Shown piece after piece: positions 36,145-45,219 of a stretch of 64,000 nucleotides of DNA (positions within the stretch are counted from its first letter, which is position 1; each line of letters opens with the position of its first letter). The notes under the pieces were generated by a model, which had not been told where the DNA came from, made no database searches, and saw only the letters and a program-made list of their open reading frames with translations. Made by a program: the position numbers and the translations under genes. This stretch comes from Brachybacterium sillae (GTDB lineage Bacteria > Actinomycetota > Actinomycetes > Actinomycetales > Dermabacteraceae): contig NZ_JAFEUW010000001.1 of the NCBI RefSeq assembly GCF_025028335.1, positions 2,599,797-2,663,796 of the forward strand. The letters run 5' to 3'.

Positions 36145-36173
36145 GGAGCCCCGGTCCGTCGGACCGGGGCTCC
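36145..36173 (-). terminator. Terminator of the minus-strand tRNA pair
   Basis: Perfect 13-bp stem GGAGCCCCGGTCC with a 3-nt loop, 11 bp beyond the tRNA-Val end. No T-run. Confidence 0.65.
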
Positions 36174-36183
36174 GTGATTCCCG

Positions 36184-36255
36184 TGCGCGATACTGGGATC
36201 GAACCAGTGACCTCTTCCGTGTCAGGGAAGCGCGCTACCGCTGCGCCAATCGCGC
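36184..36255 (-). tRNA. tRNA-Val (GAC)
   Basis: 72 nt. Acceptor stem GCGCGAT/ATCGCGC, anticodon stem-loop CTTCC-CTGACAC-GGAAG with anticodon GAC, T-arm GGTTCGATCC. CCA is not encoded. Identical to the copy at 36938-37009. Confidence 0.95.
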
Positions 36256-36308
36256 CCGCTGGTGACGTCCGGGGACGCTCACTCGTGCAAGACCTCGAGA
36301 GGTCTGCG

Positions 36309-36381
36309 AGCGGACGACGGGACTCGAACCCGCGACCCTCACCTTGGCAAGGTGATGCTCTACCAACTGAGCCACGTCCGC
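36309..36381 (-). tRNA. tRNA-Gly (GCC)
   Basis: 73 nt. Acceptor GCGGACG/CGTCCGC, anticodon stem-loop TCACC-TTGCCAA-GGTGA with anticodon GCC, T-arm GGGTTCGAGTCCC. Identical to the copy at 36682-36754. Upstream of and co-oriented with tRNA-Val. Confidence 0.95.
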
Positions 36382-36587
36382 GTATCGGCGGTGCCGACAG
36401 CGGACCACTGTACGACCCTCGGCCTCTGCGGGGCAAAACCGTGGCGGGTGGGCGTGGCTGAGGTCACCGTTCCCGAGAGCGGGGGCAGGGCCGTGGCTCA
36501 TGCCACAGCCGTCGAGGTGCGAACCGGGCCGAGGGTGGGGTAAGGTTCTGCGAGTCGCCTGGCGGCGGCGCGATCCGATGGATCATC
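36382..36587. other. Divergent promoter region between the two tRNA clusters
   Basis: About 200 bp between oppositely transcribed tRNA groups. A TAAGGTTCT stretch at 36541-36549 is a candidate -10 for the plus-strand cluster. No coding content seen. Confidence 0.4.
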
Positions 36588-36659
36588 GGGCGATTGGCGT
36601 AGTGGTAGCGCGCTTCCTTCACACGGAAGAGGTCACTGGTTCGATCCCAGTATCGCCCA
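36588..36659 (+). tRNA. tRNA-Val (CAC)
   Basis: 72 nt. Acceptor GGGCGAT/ATCGCCC, anticodon stem-loop CTTCC-TTCACAC-GGAAG with anticodon CAC. It differs from the GAC isoacceptor at only a few positions. Confidence 0.95.
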
Positions 36660-36681
36660 CGGAACCCCCACGGGTTCCCAC

Positions 36682-36754
36682 GCGGACGTGGCTCAGTTGG
36701 TAGAGCATCACCTTGCCAAGGTGAGGGTCGCGGGTTCGAGTCCCGTCGTCCGCT
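36682..36754 (+). tRNA. tRNA-Gly (GCC)
   Basis: 73 nt, same sequence as 36309-36381. The discriminator T is followed by CCA in the DNA, which may be encoded or coincidental. Confidence 0.95.
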
Positions 36755-36842
36755 CCAGGAGGCGGCGCCCCCGCCGGAGCATGGCTTCGGTGGGAGCGCC
36801 TTTCCGTTGGAGGAGGGTCACCCCCGGGGTGGTCGTCCCCCT

Positions 36843-36913
36843 GGTGGGTTGGCCGAGAGGCGAGGCAGCGGCCTGCAAAGCCGTATACACGGGTTCGAAT
36901 CCCGTACCCACCT
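36843..36913 (+). tRNA. tRNA-Cys (GCA)
   Basis: 71 nt. Acceptor GGTGGGT/ACCCACC, anticodon loop CTGCAAA with GCA, T-arm GGGTTCGAATCCC, and D-loop GGCCGAGAGGCGAGGCA typical of tRNA-Cys. Confidence 0.93.
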
Positions 36914-36937
36914 CGTCGTCCGGCGACGCCGGACAGG

Positions 36938-37009
36938 GCGCGATTGGCGCAGCGGTAGCGCGCTTCCCTGACACGGAAGAGGTCACTGGTTCGATCCCAG
37001 TATCGCGCA
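36938..37009 (+). tRNA. tRNA-Val (GAC), second copy
   Basis: Identical over 72 nt to the minus-strand copy at 36184-36255. Last of the plus-strand cluster. Confidence 0.95.
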
Positions 37010-37017
37010 CCCCCAGC

Positions 37018-37045
37018 GGCCCCGACCCCAGTCGGGGCCGTTTTT
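37018..37045 (+). terminator. Rho-independent terminator of the plus-strand tRNA cluster
   Basis: GGCCCCGAC-CCCA-GTCGGGGCC stem-loop followed by GTTTTT, starting 9 bp after tRNA-Val. A textbook intrinsic terminator. Confidence 0.9.
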
Positions 37046-37154
37046 CGTGCCCGGGGCGCTCCCCGGTGACGTCTGCCAGGAGCGCATTAGCGCCGCGACG
37101 AGTCACGCATTGCCGACCATGGAGCAAGGGCGTCCCGCCCCGGGTGAGGCGCGG

Positions 37155-38168
37155 TCAACGCTCGCGTGGGGTGAGGTGGTTCCCCGCGATCATGCAGCGC
37201 ACTGAGCCTCCGGCCGTCTCGATCGTCGGCACGTCCACTGCGACCAACCGGGCGTGCTCGCTCAGCCGGGCCCGCTGGCTGTCGGTGAGCGACGCGAGGG
37301 CCGTCGTCGACATTATCAGCAGGGGACCCTCGCGCCCCGCCACCTCGATGCAGTTCCCGGCGAAGGACCGCACCTGCTCCTCGGAGACCTCCACCACGTG
37401 GCGTCCGCTCTCGCACAGCGACTGCAGCACCTCGTCACGCTGCCGCTCGTCGCGGATCATCTCCGCCCCGATCACGGCGACCGTTCCCCCCACGCTCATG
37501 AGCACGTTGGTGTGGTAGACGGGGACACCATCGGCATCGGTGGCGTCGAAGACCATCGGGCGGTACCCCCGATCCCGGCAGAACTCCGCCAACAGGTCCT
37601 CATCCATCCGGCGAGAGCGGCAGGCGTAGGCCACGCGGTGCACGTGATCCAGCACCATCGCGCCCGTCCCCTCCAGGAACGCGCCGTCGTCCTCCCGTGG
37701 TGAGTAGTCCACGACCCGTCGGACGTGGAAACCCTCCCGCAGGCGACGCACGACATCCGCGCGGCGCTCGCTGCGACGGTTCGGGGCGTGGAGCGGGAAC
37801 AGGCATACCGTGCCGTCGGCGTGGGTGGTGAGCCAGTTGTTCGGGAAGACGCTGTCCGGCCGGGAGGTCGAGCAGTCGTCGACGACCGTGACCCGCACCC
37901 CGTGACGGCGCAGCGTGGCCGCCAGCGTGGTGACCTCGCGCCGGGCCTGGGCGGCGATCTCGGCGGCCGTGCCCAGGGCCGGGGACTGGAAGGCGTTGTC
38001 GGCCAGGGTCTGTGGGTTCGGGGTGAAGTGCCGCGGTCGCACCAGGAACACCGCTGCGGGGGACTGGGCGGTGTGGGGTGCCGCTGCGCCGGGCGCGGTG
38101 TTCGGCCCCAGGGAGGCGACCGGGGCAGGGGGCATGGCGATACGCCGAGCGGTGGCGGTCGCGCTCAT
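37155..38168 (-). CDS. ctlX: Citrulline utilisation hydrolase CtlX / arginine deiminase-related protein
   Basis: 337-residue amidinotransferase/deiminase-fold enzyme. Seen: AVFLVRPRHFTPNPQTLADN, SVFPNNWLTTHADGTV, DDGAFLEGTGAMVLDH, YHTNVLMSVGGTVAVIGAE with the catalytic His, and the nucleophile Cys in TAGGSVRCMIAGNHL at the end. These are the family's guanidine/ureido-binding and catalytic blocks. It probably hydrolyses citrulline (or arginine) to ornithine. ATG 38168 starts 2 nt after the ocd stop, and the enzymes form successive steps. Confidence 0.85.
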   Translation of the reverse strand: MSATATARRIAMPPAPVASLGPNTAPGAAAPHTAQSPAAVFLVRPRHFTPNPQTLADNAFQSPALGTAAEIAAQARREVTTLAATLRRHGVRVTVVDDCSTSRPDSVFPNNWLTTHADGTVCLFPLHAPNRRSERRADVVRRLREGFHVRRVVDYSPREDDGAFLEGTGAMVLDHVHRVAYACRSRRMDEDLLAEFCRDRGYRPMVFDATDADGVPVYHTNVLMSVGGTVAVIGAEMIRDERQRDEVLQSLCESGRHVVEVSEEQVRSFAGNCIEVAGREGPLLIMSTTALASLTDSQRARLSEHARLVAVDVPTIETAGGSVRCMIAGNHLTPRER

Positions 38169-38170
38169 GG

Positions 38171-39199
38171 TCAGCTCACCGGGGCGAGGACGTCGACCAG
38201 GGAGAACAGGTCCTTGGGGTCTTCGGGGTCCGCGACCAGGTCCACCTGGCCCATCAGTTCCGTGCCGAGGTTGGCATCGCGCGCATAGCGCAGGCCCGAG
38301 AAGTCGTTGATGGCGAAGCCGACGGAGTCGAAGATCGTGATCTCCTCCGTGGAGGTGCGTCCCGGATGCTTGCCGGTGAGGACCTCCCACAGTTCGGTGA
38401 CGGGGAAGTCCTCCGGCTTCTGCTGGATCTCACCCTCGATGCGCGTCTGCGGGGCGAACTCGACGAACACCGGGCCGCGATCGAGGATCGCGGCGTCCAG
38501 TTCGGTCTTGCCGGGGCAGTCACCGCCGATGGCGTTGAGATGCATGCCGGGGGTGATCATGTCGTCGGTGAGGATCGTCGCGAGGGCCTTGTCGGCGGTG
38601 CAGGTGGTGACGATGTCGGCGCCCTCGACGGCCTCACGGGCGGAGGCGGCCCGATGGATGCGGAATCCCAAGGGCTCCAGGTTGCGGCGCATCTTCTCCA
38701 TCGCCTGCGGGTCGACGTCGTAGATGCGCAGGTCCTCGATGCCGAGGGTCGCGCGCAGCCCCAGGGCCTGGAACTCCGACTGCGATCCCGAGCCGATCAT
38801 CGCGCTCACCCGGGAGTCGGGCCGCGCGAGATGCTTGGCGACCATCGCCGAGGTCGCCGCAGTGCGCAGGGCGGTCAGCAGCGTCATCTCCGCGAGGAAG
38901 ATGGGGTACCCGTTGCCGACGTCCGCCAGGGCGCCGAAGGCCGTGACGGTCTGGAAACCGCGGGCGGGGTTCGACGGGTGGCCGTTGACGAACTTGAAGG
39001 AGTACAGCTCGCCGTCCGACGTGGGCATCAGTTCGATCACACCGAACGGGGTGTGCGAGGCCACGCGGGGGGTCTTGTCGAAGTACTGCCAGCGGCGGTA
39101 GTCGGCCTCCACGTACTCGGCCATGCCGCGGAGGATGTTCTCGACGCCATCGCGCTGGATCCAGCGCGCCATCGCCTCCACATCGAGCAGGTCGGTCAT
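38171..39199 (-). CDS. ocd: Ornithine cyclodeaminase family protein
   Basis: Converts ornithine to proline and ammonia using NAD. The 342 residues match the long OCD form: WQYFDKTPRVASHTPFGVIE, LYSFKFVNGHPSNPARGFQT, AEMTLLTALRTAATSAMVAK, MIGSGSQSEFQALG (NAD-binding glycine motif), VTTCTADKALATILTDDM and the conserved LNAIGGDCPGKTELD. ATG 39199 follows AGGAGAGGAC. It is co-transcribed with ctlX and divergent from an Lrp regulator. Confidence 0.9.
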   Translation of the reverse strand: MTDLLDVEAMARWIQRDGVENILRGMAEYVEADYRRWQYFDKTPRVASHTPFGVIELMPTSDGELYSFKFVNGHPSNPARGFQTVTAFGALADVGNGYPIFLAEMTLLTALRTAATSAMVAKHLARPDSRVSAMIGSGSQSEFQALGLRATLGIEDLRIYDVDPQAMEKMRRNLEPLGFRIHRAASAREAVEGADIVTTCTADKALATILTDDMITPGMHLNAIGGDCPGKTELDAAILDRGPVFVEFAPQTRIEGEIQQKPEDFPVTELWEVLTGKHPGRTSTEEITIFDSVGFAINDFSGLRYARDANLGTELMGQVDLVADPEDPKDLFSLVDVLAPVS

Positions 39200-39351
39200 G
39201 TCCTCTCCTTCTGGCGTGCGCCGGGGGTCGGGTCGGCCTCGTCGCCGGCTGGGGAACGGATCAGCATGAACCTAGAGGACACGAAGTGCGCAGTGAAGAG
39301 GCGATCTGCGCGAACATGTGGGGCCCGGATGACGGGATGTCAGCGTCGCTT
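39200..39351. promoter_or_regulatory. Divergent control region of ocd-ctlX and the Lrp gene
   Basis: About 150 bp holding the ocd promoter (candidate -10 TAGGTT on the minus strand near 39272) and the promoter side of the Lrp gene. Natural location for Lrp operator sites; I could not define a clear palindrome. Confidence 0.4.
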
Positions 39352-39357
39352 TAGCAT
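39352..39357 (+). promoter_or_regulatory. -10 box of leaderless Lrp gene
   Basis: TAGCAT, 7 nt before ATG 39365. Confidence 0.45.
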
Positions 39358-39364
39358 TCTGCGC

Positions 39365-39796
39365 ATGTCCGCGCTCAGCGACCTCGATCAGCGCCTCCTC
39401 GCGGCCCTTCGCCGGGACGGTCGTGCCCCCGTCACCCACCTGGCCAAGGTCCTGGGAGTCTCGCGGGCCACCGTGACGGCCCGCATGGATTCCCTCCAGG
39501 CCCGCGGCATCATCACCGGGTACACCGTGCGCGTGCGGGAACCGGCGCTCCTGGGCCAGGTGCGGGCCGTCAGTCTCATCGAAGTCGAGGGCCGGACCAC
39601 GGATCGTGTCGTCGAACGCCTGCGCGGACTGGAGGAGATCCAGAGCCTCCACACCACCAATGGGGGCTGGGACCTGGTGGCCGAGCTGGTGTGCCGGGAC
39701 CTCGCGCACTTCGATGCGGTGCTGCGACAGATCCGCGGCACCCCGGGGGTCGTGAACTCCGAGACCTCGCTGCTGCTCAGCTCGGTGCTGCGCTGA
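39365..39796 (+). CDS. Lrp/AsnC family transcriptional regulator
   Basis: 143 residues. N-terminal helix-turn-helix SDLDQRLLAALRRDGRAPVT and LGVSRATVTARMDSLQARG, then an AsnC-type ligand domain (VRAVSLIEVEGRTTDRVVER and GWDLVAELVCRDLAHFDAVL). Such regulators sense amino acids. Divergent from ocd-ctlX, it is the likely controller of arginine/citrulline/ornithine catabolism, by analogy with other Lrp-ocd pairs. ATG 39365 is leaderless. Confidence 0.88.
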   Translation: MSALSDLDQRLLAALRRDGRAPVTHLAKVLGVSRATVTARMDSLQARGIITGYTVRVREPALLGQVRAVSLIEVEGRTTDRVVERLRGLEEIQSLHTTNGGWDLVAELVCRDLAHFDAVLRQIRGTPGVVNSETSLLLSSVLR

Positions 39797-39866
39797 GGGG
39801 TGCGGTCACTGGCACGCGGGTGCAACCGGGGTCCGTGCCCTGGCTGCCGGTCACCTGCGCCCTGGC

Positions 39867-39872
39867 TACCAT
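39867..39872 (+). promoter_or_regulatory. Candidate -10 box of thrS
   Basis: TACCAT, about 57 nt before the GTG 39929; the leader carries AAGGAGA. Confidence 0.35.
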
Positions 39873-39928
39873 GGTCCGCGGACCCGGCATCGTCGGCCGG
39901 TTCACCCCCGACACCCAAGGAGACACCT

Positions 39929-41929
39929 GTGGCCCAGCTCGATCTCACCGTTGACGGATCGCCCCGGAGCGTCGAGGCGGGGACCACGGGCACCACGGTG
40001 TTCGAGGGCCGCCCGGAGGTGGTGGCGCTGCGCATCGACGGGGAGCTGCGCGACCTCGACACGGAGCTGTCGGCCGGGCAGGTGGTCGAGGCCGTGACGA
40101 TCGACTCCCCGGACGGGCTGGCGATCCTGCGCCACTCGACCGCGCATGTGCTGGCCCAGGCCGTGCAGAAGGTGAACCCGGACGCGAAGCTCGGGATCGG
40201 CCCGCCCATCACCGACGGCTTCTACTACGACTTCGACGTCGCCGAGCCGTTCACCCCGGAGTCCCTCAAGGCCCTGGAGAAGGAGATGGGGCGGATCGTC
40301 AAGGAGGGGCAGCGCTTCGTGCGCCGAGAGATCTCCGACGACGACGCCCGCGCCGAGGAGGCCTCCGAGCCGTACAAGCTCGAGCTCATCGGGCTGAAGT
40401 CGAACGCCTCCGACGCCGCCGAGGGTGCCTCCGTCGAGGTCGGTGCCGGTGGCCTGACGATGTACGACAACGTGAACCGTCGCGGCGAGGTGGTGTGGAC
40501 CGACCTCTGCCGCGGCCCCCACCTGCCGTCCACCCGACTGATCGGCAACGGGTTCGCCCTGACCCGCTCGGCCGCCGCGTACTGGCGCGGCAGCGAGAAG
40601 AACCCGATGCTGCAGCGCGTCTACGGCACCGCCTGGCCCAGCAAGGAGGAACTGCGCGCCTACCAGGAGCGCATCGCCGAGGCCGAGCGCCGCGACCACC
40701 GCCGCCTGGGCAGTGAACTGGACCTGTTCTCCTTCCCCGACGAGATCGGTTCGGGACTGGCGGTGTTCCACCCCAAGGGCGCCATGATCCGGATGGAGAT
40801 GGAGGAGTACTCGCGGCGTCGGCACGTCGAGGCCGGGTACTCCTTCGTGAACACGCCGCACATCACCAAGGGACACCTCTACGAGGTCTCCGGTCACCTG
40901 GACTGGTACCGGGAGGGCATGTACCCCCCGATGCACCTGGACGAGGAGCGCGACGCCGAGGGGCAGATCACCAAGCAGGGCCAGGACTATTACCTCAAGC
41001 CCATGAACTGCCCGGTGCACAACCTCGTCTTCCGCTCCCGCGGGCGCTCGTACCGGGAGCTGCCGCTGCGGTTGTTCGAGTTCGGCACCGTCTACCGCAA
41101 TGAGAAGTCCGGGGTGATCCACGGCCTCACCCGCGCCCGCGGCTTCACGCAGGATGACGCGCACATCTACTGCACGCGTGAGCAGATGCGCGAGGAACTC
41201 ACCACCCTGCTCACCTTCGTGCTGGACCTGCTCAAGGACTACGGTCTGGACGACTTCTACCTGGAGCTGTCCACGAGGAACCCCGAGAAGTTCGTCGGCG
41301 ACGACGCCACCTGGGAGGAGGCCACCGAGACCCTGCGGGAGGTGGCCGAGGCCTCCGGTCTGGACCTGGTGCCGGATCCGGGCGGCGCCGCCTTCTACGG
41401 CCCGAAGATCTCCGTGCAGGCCCGTGACGCGATCGGGCGCACCTGGCAGATGTCGACCATTCAGCTGGACTTCAACCTGCCGGAGCGCTTCGACCTCGAG
41501 TACACAGCCCCCGACGGTTCTCGGCAGCGACCGGTGATGATCCACCGCGCCCTGTTCGGCTCCATCGAGCGCTTCTTCGGGGTGCTGGTGGAGCACTACG
41601 CCGGGGCGTTCCCGGTGTGGCTGTCGCCGGTGCAGGTGGTCGGCATCCCCGTGGCGGCCGAGTACGTGCCCTACCTCGAGGAGGTCGCGGCGAAGCTGCG
41701 CGAGCGCGGTGTGCGGGTGGAGGTCGACGCCTCCGACGACCGCATGCAGAAGAAGATCCGCACCCACACCAAGGAGAAGGTGCCCTACCTGCTCATCGCC
41801 GGTGGCGAGGACCAGGAGAAGGGTGCGGTGAGCTTCCGCCTGCGTGACGGCAGCCAGGACAACGGCATCCCCGTCGACGAGGCCGTCGAGCGGATCGTCG
41901 CCGCGATCCGCGACCGGGTGCAGGTGTGA
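39929..41929 (+). CDS. thrS: Threonyl-tRNA synthetase
   Basis: 666 residues. N-terminal TGS domain ([17 protein letters not shown]), editing domain with [12 protein letters not shown] and DGFYYDFDV, class II catalytic core with motif 2 region [27 protein letters not shown] equivalent [21 protein letters not shown]-motif, and motif 3 [17 protein letters not shown], then an anticodon-binding domain. GTG 39929 follows AAGGAGAC. One base separates its stop from the HIT gene, suggesting an operon. Confidence 0.96.
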   Translation: MAQLDLTVDGSPRSVEAGTTGTTVFEGRPEVVALRIDGELRDLDTELSAGQVVEAVTIDSPDGLAILRHSTAHVLAQAVQKVNPDAKLGIGPPITDGFYYDFDVAEPFTPESLKALEKEMGRIVKEGQRFVRREISDDDARAEEASEPYKLELIGLKSNASDAAEGASVEVGAGGLTMYDNVNRRGEVVWTDLCRGPHLPSTRLIGNGFALTRSAAAYWRGSEKNPMLQRVYGTAWPSKEELRAYQERIAEAERRDHRRLGSELDLFSFPDEIGSGLAVFHPKGAMIRMEMEEYSRRRHVEAGYSFVNTPHITKGHLYEVSGHLDWYREGMYPPMHLDEERDAEGQITKQGQDYYLKPMNCPVHNLVFRSRGRSYRELPLRLFEFGTVYRNEKSGVIHGLTRARGFTQDDAHIYCTREQMREELTTLLTFVLDLLKDYGLDDFYLELSTRNPEKFVGDDATWEEATETLREVAEASGLDLVPDPGGAAFYGPKISVQARDAIGRTWQMSTIQLDFNLPERFDLEYTAPDGSRQRPVMIHRALFGSIERFFGVLVEHYAGAFPVWLSPVQVVGIPVAAEYVPYLEEVAAKLRERGVRVEVDASDDRMQKKIRTHTKEKVPYLLIAGGEDQEKGAVSFRLRDGSQDNGIPVDEAVERIVAAIRDRVQV

Positions 41930-41930
41930 G

Positions 41931-42509
41931 ATGACCACCACCCCCGGACACGCCGTCGGCGACCCGGCCCCCGAGCAGCCGCACGCCTTCCCGGGGGTGC
42001 CGGATGCGCTCGACCGGCTGTGGACCCCGCACCGGATGGTCTACATCGACGGGGAGGGCAAGCCCGACGACCCGAACGACGGTGAGCAGTGCCCGTTCTG
42101 CGCCTCGCCGGGGCGTTCCGATGAGGACGCCCTGATCGTCCACCGCGGCCAGGTGGCCTATGTGGTGCTGAACCTGTACCCGTACAACAGCGGTCACCTG
42201 CTGGTGTGCCCGTACCGTCACGTGGCCGACTACACCGACCTCACCGAGGACGAGGTGCGAGAGGTCGCCGATCTCACCCGCACCGCCATGCGGGTGATCC
42301 GTGAGGTCTCGCACCCGGCGGGTTTCAACCTCGGGATGAACCAGGGGGATGTGGCGGGTGCCGGGATCGCCGGCCACCTGCACCAGCATGTGGTGCCGCG
42401 CTGGTTCGGCGACGCGAACTTCCTGCCGATCGTCGGCCGCACCAAGGCCCTGCCGATTCTGCTGGCGGATACCCGTCGGCTCTACGCGGAGGCGTGGCCG
42501 AGCTCGTGA
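41931..42509 (+). CDS. HIT domain protein (AP4A phosphorylase-like)
   Basis: 192 residues. HIT nucleotide-binding fold with CPFCASPG zinc-type motif, VVLNLYPYNSGHLLVCPYRH and the histidine triad AGHLHQHVVPRWFGD. Related to mycobacterial AP4A phosphorylase, which splits diadenosine tetraphosphate made by aminoacyl-tRNA synthetases. Its place directly after thrS fits that role. ATG 41931. Confidence 0.85.
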   Translation: MTTTPGHAVGDPAPEQPHAFPGVPDALDRLWTPHRMVYIDGEGKPDDPNDGEQCPFCASPGRSDEDALIVHRGQVAYVVLNLYPYNSGHLLVCPYRHVADYTDLTEDEVREVADLTRTAMRVIREVSHPAGFNLGMNQGDVAGAGIAGHLHQHVVPRWFGDANFLPIVGRTKALPILLADTRRLYAEAWPSS

Positions 42510-43777
42510 CCGCCTCCTACGCCTACGACGTCGACCGCTCCGACCCCTTCGCGCCGGGCCGGTTGCCCGGTGCCGTGCCCGCTCCCGGACGGAGACAGCG
42601 GCCGTGGGTGCGGCGCCTGGTCTGGGGCCTGGTCCTGGGGATGCTGGCGCTGACGTTCTTCGGCGTGTGGATGATGGCGATCCGCCCTCTGGGCTTCGGG
42701 TCCAGCCTGGTGGCCTTCACCGCTGCTCTGGTGCCGGTCGCGATCGTGCTGACCGCCGTGTGGTGGATCGACCGGTACACCCCGCAGCCGCGGATCACCC
42801 TCGTCTATGCCTTCGCCTGGGGTGCGGCGGCCTCGGTGGCGCTCAGCCTGGTGATCGGCTCGGTGGTGATGCTGTTGCTGTCTGAGCCGCAGGGCGGCCG
42901 CGGATCAGCGGACTTCCTCGGCGCGGTGGTGCAGGCGCCCCTGGTGGAGGAGAGCGCCAAGAGCGCCGGGGTGGTGCTGCTGCTTCTGTGGGGTCGGCGC
43001 TTCCTCTCCACACCCATCGACGGGGTCGTGTACGCGACCCTGGCCGCCGCCGGGTTCGCCTTCACCGAGAACATCCTGTATTTCGGGGAGAGTTTCGCCC
43101 AGGCGCAGGCGGTGGGGGAGGCCGATGTGTTCTGGCGGACCTTCGTGCTGCGGGGTCTGCTCTCGCCCTTCGCGCACGCGTGTTTCACCAGCCTGTGCGG
43201 TCTCGGCCTCGGCCTGGGCATGGCCCGGCGGTCGATCCCCCTGACGGTCGGCCTGGGTCTGATCGGGCTGTGCACCGGCATGGGTCTGCACGCCCTGTGG
43301 AACTCGGCCGCGTTCCTGCTCGACCTCGACCCGGAGCGCCCGGTGGAGAGCTTCCTGCGCTACTACCTGATCGTGCAGGTGCCGATCTTCCTCACCATCG
43401 CGGGGATCGTCATCACGCTGCGGCTGCGGGAGCGTCGCATTGTGAGGCGGCGCCTGGCCGAGTACGGGCGGGCCGGTTGGTTCTCCCCGCAGGAGGTCGA
43501 CACGATGGTGGCCCTGCGCGGCCGCCGCCGCGCCGAGAAGTGGGCCGCCCGCCATGGAGCCATCGCTCGGATCGGGATGCACGACCTCATCCGTTCCTCC
43601 GTGGAACTCGCGGTAGAACGGGAGAGCGCCCTGCACGGGCGGATCACCCCGCGGATCCGGGCACGTGAACGGGAGCTGCTGGAACGCATCACCGCCGACC
43701 GCCGCCTGGTCTCCGCCCTCGCCCGCTCCGTGGTGCCGGGACGCCCCCGCGCAGGGGAGGGCGCCGCGACGCGCTGA
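42506..43777 (+). CDS. PrsW family intramembrane metalloprotease
   Basis: 423 residues with about eight hydrophobic helices. PrsW/CPBP-type motifs: [15 protein letters not shown] (EExxK), [12 protein letters not shown] (FxxxEN), [14 protein letters not shown] and [11 protein letters not shown], where Glu, Glu and His residues form the expected metal site. The C-terminal about 120 residues are cytosolic and Arg-rich. GTG 42506 overlaps the HIT stop (GTGA); GTG 42494 is an alternative. In Bacillus PrsW releases an anti-sigma factor, but the substrate here is unknown. Confidence 0.82.
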   Translation: MTASYAYDVDRSDPFAPGRLPGAVPAPGRRQRPWVRRLVWGLVLGMLALTFFGVWMMAIRPLGFGSSLVAFTAALVPVAIVLTAVWWIDRYTPQPRITLVYAFAWGAAASVALSLVIGSVVMLLLSEPQGGRGSADFLGAVVQAPLVEESAKSAGVVLLLLWGRRFLSTPIDGVVYATLAAAGFAFTENILYFGESFAQAQAVGEADVFWRTFVLRGLLSPFAHACFTSLCGLGLGLGMARRSIPLTVGLGLIGLCTGMGLHALWNSAAFLLDLDPERPVESFLRYYLIVQVPIFLTIAGIVITLRLRERRIVRRRLAEYGRAGWFSPQEVDTMVALRGRRRAEKWAARHGAIARIGMHDLIRSSVELAVERESALHGRITPRIRARERELLERITADRRLVSALARSVVPGRPRAGEGAATR

Positions 43778-43791
43778 ATCTCCCGGGCCCG

Positions 43792-43797
43792 TACACT
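43792..43797 (+). promoter_or_regulatory. Candidate -10 box of the yebC-ruv block
   Basis: TACACT about 40 nt before ATG 43837; GGGAGGA precedes the start. Confidence 0.4.
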
Positions 43798-43836
43798 GGT
43801 CCGGCCAGAGCAACGGGACGGGAGGACGATCAGCAC

Positions 43837-44595
43837 ATGTCGGGTCATTCCAAGTGGGCGACCACCAAGCACAAGAAGGCCGCGATCGACGCCAAGCGGG
43901 GCAAGCTCTTCGCGAAGCTGATCAAGAACATCGAGGTCGCCGCGCGTGTGGGCGGGCCCGACCCGGCCGGGAACCCGACGCTGTTCGACGCCATCCAGAA
44001 GGCGAAGAAGTCCTCCGTCCCCAATGACAACATCGACCGTGCGGTGAAGCGCGGTGGCGGTCTCGACGGCGGCGGCGTCGACTACACCACCCTGATGTAC
44101 GAGGGCTACGCCCCGGGCGGTGTGGCGCTGCTCGTGGAGTGCCTCACGGACAACAAGAACCGCGCGGTCTCCGAGGTGCGCCTCGCCTTCAGCCGCAACG
44201 GCGGCAACATGGCCGACTCCGGCTCGGTGGCGTACCTGTTCGAGCGCAAGGGCGTCGTGACCCTGCCCAAGGGTGACCGCAGCGAGGACGAGATCCTCGA
44301 GGTGGTCCTCGACGCCGGCGCCGAGGAGATCACCGACGAGGGCGACACCTTCGAGATCCTCAGCGAGGCCAGCGACGTGGTGGCCGTGCGCACCGCCCTG
44401 CAGGAGGCTGGCATCGACTACGACAGCGCCGAGGCGCAGTTCGTGCCGACCATGCGCACCGCCGTGGACCTCGACGGCGCCCGCAAGGTGCTCAAGCTCA
44501 TCGACGCCCTCGAGGACAGCGACGACGTGCAGAACGTCTACTCCAACGTCGACATCCCCGAGGACGTCGCGGCGCAGCTCGCCGAGGAGGAGTGA
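43837..44595 (+). CDS. yebC: YebC/PmpR family protein
   Basis: 252 residues: the family's opening [40 protein letters not shown], then [39 protein letters not shown] and a C-terminal acidic tail. Historically a regulator, now also tied to translation of proline-rich stretches. It starts a block with ruvC, ruvA and ruvB, the usual arrangement. Confidence 0.95.
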   Translation: MSGHSKWATTKHKKAAIDAKRGKLFAKLIKNIEVAARVGGPDPAGNPTLFDAIQKAKKSSVPNDNIDRAVKRGGGLDGGGVDYTTLMYEGYAPGGVALLVECLTDNKNRAVSEVRLAFSRNGGNMADSGSVAYLFERKGVVTLPKGDRSEDEILEVVLDAGAEEITDEGDTFEILSEASDVVAVRTALQEAGIDYDSAEAQFVPTMRTAVDLDGARKVLKLIDALEDSDDVQNVYSNVDIPEDVAAQLAEEE

Positions 44596-44602
44596 GCGCG
44601 GC

Positions 44603-45193
44603 GTGAGCCTGCGCGTCCTCGGCGTCGACCCCGGACTCACCCGCTGCGGTGTCGGGGTGCTCGACGCCGGGGCGGGGAGGTCCGCCCGCCTGGTGCACGT
44701 CAGGGTCCTCCGCACCCCCGCCGAGGACGCCCTCGACCAGCGCCTGCTGGCCATGGCGACCGAACTGCGACAGGTGGTCGAGGAGCACGCCCCCGACGTC
44801 ATCGCCATCGAGCGCGTGTTCAGCCAGGCGAACACCTCCACCGTCATCGGCACCGCCCAGGTGGCGGGCATCGCCGTGCTGGTGGCCGCCGAACGGGGCA
44901 TCCGCGTGGCCATGCACACCCCCTCCGAGGTGAAGGCCGCGGTCACCGGCTCCGGGAGGGCCGACAAGGCGCAGGTGCAGGCGATGCTGGTGCGGGTGCT
45001 CGGGCTCAGCGGTCCCCCGCGACCGGCCGATGCCGCCGACGCCCTCGCCATCGCCCTCACCCAGCTGTGGCGCGGACCCGGCCCGGTGCGCACCGACGCC
45101 CGGGGTGCGGCCCGCACCAGCGCCCAGGCGGTGTGGGCGGAGGCCGAGCGCAGCGCCCGACGCGCCCGCGAGCGCTCCACCTCCCGCTTCTGA
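44603..45193 (+). CDS. ruvC: Holliday junction resolvase RuvC
   Basis: 196 residues. RNase H-like fold with catalytic acids in VLGVDPGLTRCGVGV, IAIERVFSQANTSTVIGTAQ, HTPSEVKAAVTGSGRADKAQ and PPRPADAADALAIALT. Cleaves Holliday junctions with RuvAB. GTG 44603 lies 7 nt after the yebC stop with GAGCGCGGC before it. The C-terminal 40 residues are an Ala/Arg-rich extension. Confidence 0.95.
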   Translation: MSLRVLGVDPGLTRCGVGVLDAGAGRSARLVHVRVLRTPAEDALDQRLLAMATELRQVVEEHAPDVIAIERVFSQANTSTVIGTAQVAGIAVLVAAERGIRVAMHTPSEVKAAVTGSGRADKAQVQAMLVRVLGLSGPPRPADAADALAIALTQLWRGPGPVRTDARGAARTSAQAVWAEAERSARRARERSTSRF

Positions 45194-45207
45194 TCGAACA
45201 ACCGTTC

Positions 45208-45213
45208 TAAGAT
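45208..45213 (+). promoter_or_regulatory. -10 box of a leaderless ruvA promoter
   Basis: TAAGAT, 6 nt before GTG 45220, allowing ruvAB to be transcribed apart from yebC-ruvC. Confidence 0.45.
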
Positions 45214-45219
45214 CGGCCC

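Noticed and set aside
29383..36177. Long plus-strand frames over treZ, treY and glgX
   Set aside because: Opposite-strand shadows of three GH13 genes with clear catalytic motifs.
36184..37009. tRNA genes as integration (att) sites of an island
   Set aside because: No integrase gene and no partial tRNA 3'-end duplicate was found nearby; the exact duplicates are whole tRNAs.
39902..41941. Long open frame antisense to thrS
   Set aside because: Mirror of thrS codon structure (LQ, VH, DV-rich), no motif, complete overlap with a certain gene.
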